From an uncultured Alphaproteobacteria bacterium (GTDB taxonomy: Bacteria; Pseudomonadota; Alphaproteobacteria; HIMB59): 64,000 bases of DNA. The number at the start of each line of letters is the position of its first letter. Within the stretch, counting starts at the first letter, position 1. Shown piece after piece: positions 30,055-38,617 of the stretch. The DNA lies in NCBI GenBank assembly GCA_902611415.1, contig CACLZM010000002.1, positions 1-64,000 on the forward strand. The letters run 5' to 3'. The translations under genes and the position numbers were made by a program. The notes beneath the pieces are model-generated. The model was given only the letters and a program-made list of their open reading frames with translations. It had not been told where the DNA came from and did not search any database.

Positions 30055-30903
30055 ATGCCTAGATTATATACATTTTTGAAATATTTCTTTGTTGTACTTT
30101 GGGCTTGCTTTGTTATAGCACCGTTTCTTTGGGCTATATCAACCTCTTTTAAAGATTTTAATTCAGTTACAGGTGGAGCGACATATATCCCTTGGTTACA
30201 GTTTGAGCCAACATTAGACGGATGGAGTGTTTTATTTAAGCCTGGTTCTCAAGGCGGCATAAATATTATTGGACCATATTTCAATAGTATTTTTGTTACA
30301 TTAACAGCAAGTTTGATCAGTATTGTGTTAGGCACATTAGCTGCTTACGCTTTATCTCGATATACATTCAAAGCTGGTATTGTTAAAAATAATGATATTA
30401 CGTTTTTTTTTATATCCCAAAGAATTATGCCACCTGTTGTATTGTCAATTCCTTTTTTTATTTTTTTAAGTTCGCTAGGGCTGCTAGATAGTCTCGCTGG
30501 TTTAATCCTTGTTTATATCGTTTTACTAATGCCAATTGCTGTTTGGATTATGGTTGATTTTTTTAATCGTGTTCCTAGAGAAATTGATGAAACAGCTTTA
30601 ATTGATGGATGTAACCCATTTCAAGCTTTTTTTAAAGTAGTTCTTCCAAATTCAGTTCCAGGCATGTTAGTAGCAGGTTTGTTTTGTATTATCTTTGGTT
30701 GGATTGATTTTTTCTTTGCCTTTATTTTAACTTTTACAAAAGTACAGTTACTACCAGTTAAAATTGTAGCATTAAACTCTTCAATTACACCATGGTGGAG
30801 TTTATCTGCAGCAGCACTCGTATCAGTCGCTCCGTTAATAATCGTAGCATTTATTGTAGAACGCTATTTATCAAAGGGTAATTTATCTGGAGCATTAAAA
30901 TAA
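30055..30903 (+). CDS. ABC importer 1: permease (MalG type)
   Basis: 282-residue second permease. The N-terminal segment FFVVLWACFVIAPFLWAIST begins the usual MalG form. The EAA loop is VPREIDETALIDGCNPFQAF. A phenylalanine-rich segment, FGWIDFFFAFILTF, lies near the end. One-base separation from the preceding permease and one-base overlap with the first ATPase (TAATG) show tight coupling. It acts in the inner membrane with the MalF-type partner. Confidence 0.9.
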   Translation: MPRLYTFLKYFFVVLWACFVIAPFLWAISTSFKDFNSVTGGATYIPWLQFEPTLDGWSVLFKPGSQGGINIIGPYFNSIFVTLTASLISIVLGTLAAYALSRYTFKAGIVKNNDITFFFISQRIMPPVVLSIPFFIFLSSLGLLDSLAGLILVYIVLLMPIAVWIMVDFFNRVPREIDETALIDGCNPFQAFFKVVLPNSVPGMLVAGLFCIIFGWIDFFFAFILTFTKVQLLPVKIVALNSSITPWWSLSAAALVSVAPLIIVAFIVERYLSKGNLSGALK

Positions 30904-31973
30904 TGTCTTTATTGCTGAATAAAATATCCTTTAAACCAACAGAGGAATATCACCTAAATGATATTAGTCTGAAATTCGACTCAGGCAAAATGTATACAAT
31001 ATTGGGTAGAACCTTATCAGGAAAAACTACACTTTTAAAAACTATTGCTGGCCTTCAAACACCTGACTCGGGATCTATAAATTTTGATGATACAGATTTT
31101 TTGTCAATTCCTGTTTGGAAAAGAAACGTAGCCATGGTTTACCAGCAATTTATAAATTACCCACATTTAAATGTCAGAGATAATATCGCTTTCCCTTTAA
31201 AACAAAGGAAAATGGATGAAAATTTGATTGAAAGTGAAGTCAAAGAAGCAATGGAGAAAGTTGGTTTGATTGGTTTTGAGTCAAGAAAAATTCAAGAACT
31301 ATCCGGAGGACAGCAACAAAGAGTAGCTCTTGCAAGATCTTTGGCAAAAAAAGCAAAAATACTTTTATTAGATGAACCTCTCGTTAACCTTGATTACAAA
31401 TTAAGAGAAGGTCTTCGAGAGGAGTTTAAAAAACTTTTTAATGTTTCTGATGAGTCAAACTCAATTTTAATTTATGCTAGCACAGATCCTTTGGAGGCGA
31501 TGCAACTCAACGGTAATATTATTGTAATTGATGAAGGTAAAATACTCCAATCAGGTACAGCTAAAGATGTATTTGAAAATCCTGCAACTGCTAAAGTTGC
31601 TGAAATAACCAATGACCCAGCAATGAATATTAATAAATGTCTTATACAAGATAATTCTTTGATTATGAATGATAGTGTTCAAATCCAAATCCCTGATCAA
31701 CTTAAATCAATACCTAATGGAAAGTATCTTGTAGGCATTAGAGCCACAGATATATACCTTGATGATCAAGGTTTTGCTTTTGATGTAGAAATTTCAGAAA
31801 TATCAGGCTCAGAGACCTTTCTCCACTTGCGTAATAATAACTTAAAATGTGTAGCTACAATTGAAGAGGTAAAAACTTATAATACAAATGAGGTTGTAAA
31901 AATTAATTTTGATAAATCAAAAATTTATTTGTTTGAGGAGTCAGGGGAACTGCAGCATTCTCCTTATCAATAA
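30903..31973 (+). CDS. ABC importer 1: ATPase A (GlpS-like)
   Basis: 356-residue ATPase. Walker A reads GRTLSGKTTLLKTIAGL, the GRTLAGKT variant typical of GlpS of the rhizobial glycerol importer. YQQFINYPHLNVRDNIAFPL is also GlpS-like. The signature LSGGQQQRVALARSL and Walker B ILLLDEPLVNLD are intact. The C-terminal 110 residues form a regulatory (TOBE/MalK-like) domain. It pairs with a different ATPase in the next gene, two bases further on, so the importer probably carries an ATPase heterodimer. Confidence 0.88.
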   Translation: MSLLLNKISFKPTEEYHLNDISLKFDSGKMYTILGRTLSGKTTLLKTIAGLQTPDSGSINFDDTDFLSIPVWKRNVAMVYQQFINYPHLNVRDNIAFPLKQRKMDENLIESEVKEAMEKVGLIGFESRKIQELSGGQQQRVALARSLAKKAKILLLDEPLVNLDYKLREGLREEFKKLFNVSDESNSILIYASTDPLEAMQLNGNIIVIDEGKILQSGTAKDVFENPATAKVAEITNDPAMNINKCLIQDNSLIMNDSVQIQIPDQLKSIPNGKYLVGIRATDIYLDDQGFAFDVEISEISGSETFLHLRNNNLKCVATIEEVKTYNTNEVVKINFDKSKIYLFEESGELQHSPYQ

Positions 31974-31975
31974 TA

Positions 31976-33046
31976 ATGGCTAAAATAATTTTAGACAACA
32001 TTGCACACACTTATGAACCCAATGCAAATAATCCAATATTTGCTCTGAAAGAAATGTCTCTTTCTTGGGCAGATGGTGGACGTTATGCGTTGCTTGGTCC
32101 CTCTGGTTGTGGAAAGACTACAATGTTAAATATTATGAGTGGATTGGTTAGGCCCTCTCACGGAAAAGTATTTTTTGAAGAAAGAGAAGTAACCTCTATG
32201 ATTACCGAAGATAGAAACATTGCTCAAGTGTTTCAATTCCCAGTAATTTATGGAACAATGACTGTATATGAAAATCTTGCCTTTCCTCTAAAATGTCGAC
32301 AATTTCCAGAGGATCAAATAGAAAGAAAAGTTAGAGAAGTTGCAGAAATTTTGAATTTACAGGATTATTTGAGTAATCGAGCAAAAGGATTAACAGCAGA
32401 TCAAAAGCAATTAATCTCTCTTGGAAGAGGTTTAGTACGAGAGGATGTAGCTGCTATATTAATGGATGAGCCACTGACTGTAATTGACCCTGATTTAAAA
32501 TTTCGACTTAGAAGAAAACTAAAAGAAATTAATGATAAATACAAGACAACATTGATATATGTAACCCATGATCAAAATGAGGCAATGACATTTGCAGATA
32601 ATATTATAGTCATGGATCAAGGTGAAGTTGTACAGGCAGGATCACCAAAGGATCTTTTTGAGAGGCCTCAAACAACATTTGTCGGTTATTTTATTGGTTC
32701 ACCTGCAATGAATTTATATAAATGCTCCGCAAGCTCTCAAAACGAAATTAGTATTGGTGCAAAAGCATTCAAAGTTAAAACAAATATTAATTCTAATTCA
32801 GATAATCTAAAACTAGGAATTCGCTCTGAATATATTACAGTTGAGAGTGAACATAGTGATAACTCATTAGAAGCTGATGTAATTGAAGTTGAAGATTTTG
32901 GAAATTATAAACTTATCACAGCATCTTTTGACTCATTAAAAATTAAAGCTAAAGTTAAAAGAGAATTAGATATACCTTCAGAAAAAGTTATTTTAAAATT
33001 GCCAGCAGAACATTGCTGTATATATGAAAACAATAAGCTTATCTAA
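31976..33046 (+). CDS. ABC importer 1: ATPase B (GlpT-like)
   Basis: 356-residue ATPase. Walker A GPSGCGKTTMLNIMSGL is standard. QVFQFPVIYGTMTVYENLAF and the unusual signature LTADQKQLISLGRGLVRE, in place of LSGGQ, match GlpT of the rhizobial glycerol importer. Walker B is AILMDEPLTVID. With a degenerate signature here and a normal one in ATPase A, one of the two nucleotide sites may be inactive or regulatory. The last 23 bases overlap the sugar-dehydrogenase gene. Confidence 0.88.
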   Translation: MAKIILDNIAHTYEPNANNPIFALKEMSLSWADGGRYALLGPSGCGKTTMLNIMSGLVRPSHGKVFFEEREVTSMITEDRNIAQVFQFPVIYGTMTVYENLAFPLKCRQFPEDQIERKVREVAEILNLQDYLSNRAKGLTADQKQLISLGRGLVREDVAAILMDEPLTVIDPDLKFRLRRKLKEINDKYKTTLIYVTHDQNEAMTFADNIIVMDQGEVVQAGSPKDLFERPQTTFVGYFIGSPAMNLYKCSASSQNEISIGAKAFKVKTNINSNSDNLKLGIRSEYITVESEHSDNSLEADVIEVEDFGNYKLITASFDSLKIKAKVKRELDIPSEKVILKLPAEHCCIYENNKLI

Positions 33047-34106
33047 TAAATTTTTTTTATATACTATTTTTTTATTATTTCTTAGTACTCATACTTACCC
33101 CATAACTTTAGAAAAGACACCAGTATTATTAAAAAATCCTTGGGGAATGAGTTGGATAGATGATCAATTATTGATCACTCAAAAATCAGGTGAAATTTTC
33201 CTTGTAAATACAAACGATTATTCACAAACTAAAATTGATCACAACATTCCTTTTGTTCAACACGGCCAAGGAGGTCTTTTAGATATTGTAAGTGAAAAGA
33301 ATTTTATATGGGTTACTGGCTCAATTAAGAAAAATGGCAAATACACAACTGCTGTGTATTCTGCTGAGCTTAAAGAAAACAAGCTCATTAATGAAAATCT
33401 TATATATGAGGCTTTACCATATTTTGGTAATGGTAAGCACTTTGGTTCTCGAATAGAAATTCTTGATGATTACCTTTATGTAAGCATTGGTGAAAGAGGA
33501 AAAGGCATGATTGCTCAGGACTCCTCAAATTCAATTGGCTCAATAATCAGAATACATAAAAATGGTGAGTATCCTAAAGACAATCCTTTCATATCGGGTA
33601 ATGATTGGCTTCCTGAGTTATTTCAAATTGGTGTTAGGAACCCTCAAGGGATGACTTTGGATCCTCATTCTAAATCTATTTATATATCTAATCATGGACC
33701 TAAAGGAGGAGACTTTATAGGTAAAGTTGTCGGAGGGACTAATTATGGTTGGAAGAAAATAGGATGGGGAGGAACAAATTACTCTGGAACTAAAATTGGA
33801 GATGGCAATGCTTGGGAACCTGGTTTTTTAAAACCAGAATTTATTTGGGTGCCTTCAATTGCAATTAGTGGTATCAAATTCTATCAAGGAGAGGCTTTTC
33901 CAGAATGGCAAAATTCACTTTTGGTGTCCTCATTAAAATTCAGATACTTATCTGTATTGCATAGAGAAAATAATAAATTTGTTAAAGAGGAAATAGTATT
34001 TCAAGATAAAATTGGGAGAGTCAGAGATATGGAAATAGATAGATTGGGAAATATATATATTATTGCTGATGAGACTAACTCAAATTTATTTGTTTTAAAA
34101 CCATAG
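33024..34106 (+). CDS. PQQ-dependent aldose sugar dehydrogenase-like protein
   Basis: 360-residue six-bladed beta-propeller of the soluble glucose/sorbosone dehydrogenase (YliI/Asd) family. These oxidise aldoses to lactones in the periplasm with PQQ. The N-terminus is a signal peptide (FFLYTIFLLFLSTHTYP). Family marks: NPWGMSWIDDQLLITQKSGE, FVQHGQGGLLDI with the catalytic-region histidine, HFGSRIE, GVRNPQGMTLDP, and GGTNYGWKKIG. It overlaps ATPase B by 23 bases, so it belongs to the importer operon. No PQQ-synthesis genes are in the window, so cofactor supply is unknown. Confidence 0.85.
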   Translation: MKTISLSNKFFLYTIFLLFLSTHTYPITLEKTPVLLKNPWGMSWIDDQLLITQKSGEIFLVNTNDYSQTKIDHNIPFVQHGQGGLLDIVSEKNFIWVTGSIKKNGKYTTAVYSAELKENKLINENLIYEALPYFGNGKHFGSRIEILDDYLYVSIGERGKGMIAQDSSNSIGSIIRIHKNGEYPKDNPFISGNDWLPELFQIGVRNPQGMTLDPHSKSIYISNHGPKGGDFIGKVVGGTNYGWKKIGWGGTNYSGTKIGDGNAWEPGFLKPEFIWVPSIAISGIKFYQGEAFPEWQNSLLVSSLKFRYLSVLHRENNKFVKEEIVFQDKIGRVRDMEIDRLGNIYIIADETNSNLFVLKP

Positions 34107-34126
34107 CTTTAATCTATCCTAATCAA

Positions 34127-34429
34127 ATGCGAAACATTTTACTTTTTATTTTCATATTTTTTAACTTTAGTTTATATGCGTATAATGAAGATGAAATTAT
34201 TTGTATTGCAACTTATGAATTAGCTACAGATTTTTTTGCATCAATGAAAGATGAAAAAACTTCAAAGGAGATGTTTTTAAAAAAACAAGAATTACTGGAT
34301 AAATACGAGGATGGTCATTTTCCATTAGAAGATATAGAATTTATGAAAACAGAAATACACTATGCTTGGTCGAATAATTTTGATTTCCTTCCTCCTATTT
34401 TAGAAAATTGTGTCCAAAATATTAAGTAA
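34127..34429 (+). CDS. Small exported protein of unknown function
   Basis: 100 residues, not recognised. The signal peptide is NILLFIFIFFNFSLYAYN. The mature part is acidic and helical-looking, with two cysteines (IICIATYE and ILENCVQN) that could form a disulfide. It follows the sugar dehydrogenase after 20 bases on the same strand and may be the last gene of that operon. A helper of the dehydrogenase or importer is possible but unsupported by sequence. Confidence 0.65.
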   Translation: MRNILLFIFIFFNFSLYAYNEDEIICIATYELATDFFASMKDEKTSKEMFLKKQELLDKYEDGHFPLEDIEFMKTEIHYAWSNNFDFLPPILENCVQNIK

Positions 34430-34491
34430 AATAAGTCTATAAATAGGATAATTACTATCAATTTTTTTTGCTATCTGTATAAAATTAAAAC

Positions 34492-35469
34492 ATGAAAATT
34501 TTAGTTGTGGGTGGCATCGGATACATAGGCTCACATATGTTAAAGCGTTTCAAAGAAACAAATTATGACATTGAAATTCTTGATAATTTATCAAGTGGAC
34601 AAAAAGAGAACACTCTAAATTATAAACTTCACGTTTGTGACTTATCAGATAAGGAAACAGTTTATAAAATATTGTCAGAGCAAAACTATGACCTTGTAAT
34701 GCATTTTGCAGCATCAATTAATGTTGAGGAGTCGTATAATAATCCAAAAAAATATCAACAAAATAATGTAATCAATACAATCAACCTTCTAGATTGTATG
34801 AAAGATTTAAAAATCAATAAATTTATATTTTCTTCATCTGCTGCTGTTTATGGTGAACCTGAGCACCTTCCAGTTACTGAACTACATCCTTTTAATCCAG
34901 TAAATCCATATGGTGATACAAAAGCAGAAGTTGAAAAAATTTTAAAAAGTTACGAGGAGTCTTGTGGTTTAAAATATGTATCACTGAGATACTTTAATGC
35001 TTGTGGCGCTCATCTCGATGGCACAATAGGTGAAATGCACGATCCAGAAACACACTTAATACCCCTTGTGCTTCAAGTTGCTTCCGGAAGAAAAAAACAT
35101 ATTAGTGTTTTTGGTGATGATTATCCTACCCCTGATGGTACTTGTGTGAGAGATTATGTTCATGTAATGGACATAGTAGAGGCTCATATATTAGCTATGG
35201 AAAATTTAACGAATACACACAAATCTCAAGTTTTTAATATTGGCAATAAAAAAGGTTTTAGTGTTAATCAAATAATCCAGATGGCCAAAGAAATTACTAA
35301 AGTCGATATTCCCATCAAGATTCAAGGAAGGCGAAAAGGAGACCCAGCAGAGTTAATTGCTGATAATAAAAAAATAATGAATTTATTAAACTGGAATCCA
35401 AAATACTCTGACTTACAGACTATCGTCAAATCAGCATGGAATTGGGAAAAAACGTTAAAAATAAAGTAA
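34492..35469 (+). CDS. galE: UDP-glucose 4-epimerase
   Basis: 325-residue NAD-containing epimerase of the Leloir pathway, interconverting UDP-galactose and UDP-glucose. NAD site VVGGIGYIGSHMLKRF; the catalytic serine region is FIFSSSAAVYGEP and the Tyr/Lys pair is in NPYGDTKAE (YxxxK). SLRYFNACGAH and GTCVRDYVHVMDIVEAH are classic GalE. It lies 5' of the galactoside importer, alpha-galactosidase, galT and galK, completing the Leloir set within 8 kb. TATAAA 11 bases before the ATG suggests its own promoter. Confidence 0.95.
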   Translation: MKILVVGGIGYIGSHMLKRFKETNYDIEILDNLSSGQKENTLNYKLHVCDLSDKETVYKILSEQNYDLVMHFAASINVEESYNNPKKYQQNNVINTINLLDCMKDLKINKFIFSSSAAVYGEPEHLPVTELHPFNPVNPYGDTKAEVEKILKSYEESCGLKYVSLRYFNACGAHLDGTIGEMHDPETHLIPLVLQVASGRKKHISVFGDDYPTPDGTCVRDYVHVMDIVEAHILAMENLTNTHKSQVFNIGNKKGFSVNQIIQMAKEITKVDIPIKIQGRRKGDPAELIADNKKIMNLLNWNPKYSDLQTIVKSAWNWEKTLKIK

Positions 35470-35560
35470 ATTAGCTATTTTACTGTATCAATATAATTAT
35501 TTTAATATAATAAGGCTGCTTAATTAAATACAATCTAATATAGATTTGTAGGAGGATAAA

Positions 35561-36802
35561 ATGAAAAAAATCATAGCTACTTTAACAGCTATTCTAGCTA
35601 TGGGATTTTCTTCTTCATTCGCAGGGACATTAGTCATTAATACTGATTTAACTGATCCAGCTCCAAAAGCAGCGTTTGAATGGGCTTTTAATAAATTCCA
35701 AGAAGAAAACCCTGACGTCACAATTGAAGTTAATAACTTCGATCATGAAGGATATAAACAAGCAATCAGAAATTTTTTAACCACAAGTCCCCCTGATGTT
35801 TTCAATTGGTATGCAGGAAACAGAATGCTTCCATTTGTAAGAGCAGGGCTTGTAGAGGATGTATCAGATATCTGGTCAGATACCGGATGGGTTGATGGAA
35901 ACTTAACTGAGGGTATGTCTCACGCTAAGAAACCAATGACTATTGGCGGCAAACAGTGGGGTATTCCATACACTTATTACCAGTGGGGTGTTTATTATAG
36001 AAAAGATATTTTTGAGGCCAACGGAATTTCAGTACCAACAACTTGGGATGAATTTGTTGCTGCCTGCGCAACATTGAAAGCCGCAGGTGTTACACCAATT
36101 ACGATTGGATCAAAGTATCTTTGGACAACAGCAGGTGTCTTTGACTATTTAAATTTAAGAACAAATGGTTATGAGTTCCACATGGCTTTGACAAAAGGTG
36201 AAATACCTTACACTGACCCTAGAGTGCATGCTGTATTTGACAAGTGGGATGAGTTAGTTAAACCAGGATATTTTCTCGAAAATCATGCCTCACTTGCTTG
36301 GCAAGAAGCAATTCCTCCAATGATTAATGGAGAGGCGGCGATGTATGTTATGGGTAACTTCTCAGTTGCATTATTTAAAGAGGGTGGATTAACAAATGAC
36401 AACCTTGGCTTTTTCCAATTCCCAGAAATAACTCCTGGTATTCCTATGGCTGAAGAGGCACCAACGGATACGATGCACATTGCATCTGGAGCCAAAAATA
36501 AGACAGATGCTAAAAGATTCTTGATCTTTTTAAGCAGAGCTGATGTTCAAGAGGAGATGAATAAGACTCTAGGACAACTGCCAGTTAATAGCGGCTCTAA
36601 AGTTGATCCAGATCCATTTTTAGAAGCAGGTTTGAATATGTTAAATAACGCATATGCAATGGCGCAATTCTACGACAGGGATGCCCCAGCTGAAATGGCC
36701 TCTGAAGGAATGAAGGGTTTTCAAGAATATATGGTTAATCCTGATAGAAGAGATAAAATTCTTGAGCGTTTAGAAAAAGTACGCCAAAGAGTTTATAAAT
36801 AA
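35561..36802 (+). CDS. ABC importer 2: periplasmic sugar-binding protein
   Basis: 413-residue family 1 solute-binding protein. The signal peptide is MKKIIATLTAILAMGFSSSFAG. FNWYAGNRMLPFVRAGLVED and QWGIPYTYYQWGVYYRKDIF are typical of oligosaccharide-binding proteins. The strong TAGGAGGA ribosome-binding site points to high expression. Its operon continues with two permeases, an alpha-galactosidase, galT and galK, so an alpha-galactoside (raffinose/melibiose type, or galactosylglycerol) is the likely ligand. A stem-loop follows the stop codon. Confidence 0.9.
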   Translation: MKKIIATLTAILAMGFSSSFAGTLVINTDLTDPAPKAAFEWAFNKFQEENPDVTIEVNNFDHEGYKQAIRNFLTTSPPDVFNWYAGNRMLPFVRAGLVEDVSDIWSDTGWVDGNLTEGMSHAKKPMTIGGKQWGIPYTYYQWGVYYRKDIFEANGISVPTTWDEFVAACATLKAAGVTPITIGSKYLWTTAGVFDYLNLRTNGYEFHMALTKGEIPYTDPRVHAVFDKWDELVKPGYFLENHASLAWQEAIPPMINGEAAMYVMGNFSVALFKEGGLTNDNLGFFQFPEITPGIPMAEEAPTDTMHIASGAKNKTDAKRFLIFLSRADVQEEMNKTLGQLPVNSGSKVDPDPFLEAGLNMLNNAYAMAQFYDRDAPAEMASEGMKGFQEYMVNPDRRDKILERLEKVRQRVYK

Positions 36803-36813
36803 TCAATTTCAAT

Positions 36814-36836
36814 TGGGGTGGTTTTCAACCACCCCA
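36814..36836 (+). terminator. Stem-loop after the importer 2 binding-protein gene
   Basis: Ten-base-pair GC-rich stem TGGGGTGGTT / AACCACCCCA with a three-base loop, 11 bases after the stop. Only ATTTCTT follows, a weak T-tract, so read-through into the permease is expected. It probably stabilises or partly terminates binding-protein mRNA. It also argues against a permease start at 36813, which would place the hairpin inside the coding sequence. Confidence 0.75.
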
Positions 36837-36845
36837 TTTCTTAAC

Positions 36846-37763
36846 GTGCCTGATTCAACACAAATTACATATAGAAAGTCATCATGGTGGAAACTTAATC
36901 AACAAAGGTTAACACCATGGATTTTTTTGTTTCCAGGTTTATTACTATTTTTAGTCTATGTGATATGGCCAATTTTTAATTCTTTATATATTTCTTTATT
37001 ACAATGGGACGGGTTATCTCCAGCAATTTACGTTGGATTATCAAATTATATAGAATTATTGGACGACGAGTATTTTTATATTTCGTTAATGAATAATCTT
37101 AAGTGGTTAATCTTATTTATGTTAGCTGTTCCAATAGGATTAGGCTTAGCAATATTTTTAAATCAAACTATTTTTGGTATAAGACTAATCAAATCTCTTT
37201 TCTTTTTCCCTTTTGTAATTTCCCAAGTTGTTATCGGAATTATATTTTCATGGTTTTACAATCCAAGAGGTGTCATTGGGCCTTTTTTAGATAAATTAGG
37301 TCTTAGTAATTATGCCATATTAGCAGATGAGAATTTTGCTACCTATGGAATTATCTTCGCAGGAATTTACCCACAAATTGCATACTGTATGATCTTGTAT
37401 TTAACGGGCTTAAACAATCTTAATATAGATCAAATTGAGGCAGGTAGAATGGATGGTGCAAAAGGTCTCTCTTTATTTAAAAATATTATCTTACCTCAAT
37501 TGAAGCCAGCCACTTTTCTAGCAATTGTTGTAACTGTGATCGGATCCCTAAGAAGTTTTGACATGGTTGCTATCATGACACAAGGTGGCCCATATGGTTC
37601 AACTAATGTTTTAGCCTATTATATGTTTGAGACCGCTTTAAGCGAATATGGATATAGAATGGGTTATGGTTCAGCTATTGCAGCAGTTTTATTCACAATA
37701 ATGATGTTCTATATATTATTTTTTATTTATCGGATGTATCAAAGTGAGAAAAAAGGACTTTAA
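36846..37763 (+). CDS. ABC importer 2: permease (MalF/MsmF type)
   Basis: Inner-membrane permease of about 305 residues. LTPWIFLFPGLLLFLVYVIW is the first span. The EAA loop is DQIEAGRMDGAKGLSLFKNI. I place the start at GTG 36846, just after the hairpin that follows the binding-protein gene. An in-frame TTG at 36813 would translate the stem as a tryptophan/proline-containing peptide. No clear ribosome-binding site. The next permease starts directly at its stop. Confidence 0.88.
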   Translation: MPDSTQITYRKSSWWKLNQQRLTPWIFLFPGLLLFLVYVIWPIFNSLYISLLQWDGLSPAIYVGLSNYIELLDDEYFYISLMNNLKWLILFMLAVPIGLGLAIFLNQTIFGIRLIKSLFFFPFVISQVVIGIIFSWFYNPRGVIGPFLDKLGLSNYAILADENFATYGIIFAGIYPQIAYCMILYLTGLNNLNIDQIEAGRMDGAKGLSLFKNIILPQLKPATFLAIVVTVIGSLRSFDMVAIMTQGGPYGSTNVLAYYMFETALSEYGYRMGYGSAIAAVLFTIMMFYILFFIYRMYQSEKKGL

Positions 37764-38615
37764 ATGTTTCCCATACCAATTCAAAAAAGACCTTTAATTA
37801 ACAGGATTTCATACAAAATACTTGTACCTGTATCTTTGTTCGTTTGGTTGATCCCTCTTATAGGGATTATGCTTACATCAATTAGAGGTCTAGGAGATAT
37901 CACCGCAGGAAATTATTGGGGCATACCTAGTGAATTTTTATTATTTAGTAACATTAAAGATGTATTTCAAAATACCCCAATGTTGTCTTACATAATTAAT
38001 AGTTTTAAAATAACCATCCCTACTGTAATAGGTGCTGTCGCTATAAGCTGTATGACAGGTTTTGCTTTAGCATCATATAAGTTTAAAGCAAATCTTTTTA
38101 TCTTTTTCACATTTATTGCTGGAAATTTTGTTCCCTTTCAAATTTTAATGATACCAGTTCGAGACCTGACTTTCCAAATGGGTTTGTATGATACAGTTAC
38201 AGGATTAGTTTTATTTCATGTTGCCTTTCAAACAGGCTTTTGTACTTTATTTATGAGAAATTTTATCAAAGCTTTACCAAATGAGTTATTTGAGGCCGCA
38301 AGGATTGATGGTACTTCGGAGTTTAATATATTCTTGAAGATAGTAGTTCCCCTTACAAGACCGGCTATCGCTGCTTTGTCTGTGCTAATATTTACATTTA
38401 TATGGAATGACTTTTTTTGGGCAACTGTTTTAATTCAAGGACAACACGCAATGCCAATTACTGCAGGTTTGAAATCTTTAAATGGTCAATGGGTTACTGT
38501 CTATCATCTTCTATCTGCTGGATCAATAATCGCAGCAGTTCCTCCTGTGATAATGTTTTTTCTAATGCAAAAACATTTTATTGCTGGTCTTACACTAGGC
38601 GCTAGTAAGGGATAG
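37764..38615 (+). CDS. ABC importer 2: permease (MalG/MsmG type)
   Basis: 283-residue partner permease. The EAA loop is LPNELFEAARIDGTSEFNIF, and the ending HFIAGLTLGASKG is the conserved MalG C-terminus that contacts the ATPase. It abuts the preceding permease without a gap. No ATPase follows in this operon. The two MsmK/UgpC-type ATPases encoded on the opposite strand at 48.6-52.0 kb are the likely energisers. The alpha-galactosidase begins two bases downstream. Confidence 0.9.
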   Translation: MFPIPIQKRPLINRISYKILVPVSLFVWLIPLIGIMLTSIRGLGDITAGNYWGIPSEFLLFSNIKDVFQNTPMLSYIINSFKITIPTVIGAVAISCMTGFALASYKFKANLFIFFTFIAGNFVPFQILMIPVRDLTFQMGLYDTVTGLVLFHVAFQTGFCTLFMRNFIKALPNELFEAARIDGTSEFNIFLKIVVPLTRPAIAALSVLIFTFIWNDFFWATVLIQGQHAMPITAGLKSLNGQWVTVYHLLSAGSIIAAVPPVIMFFLMQKHFIAGLTLGASKG

Positions 38616-38617
38616 AA

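Noticed and set aside
36813-36845. TTG start for the importer 2 permease
   Set aside because: It would place the 10-bp stem-loop inside the coding sequence; GTG 36846 just after it is preferred.
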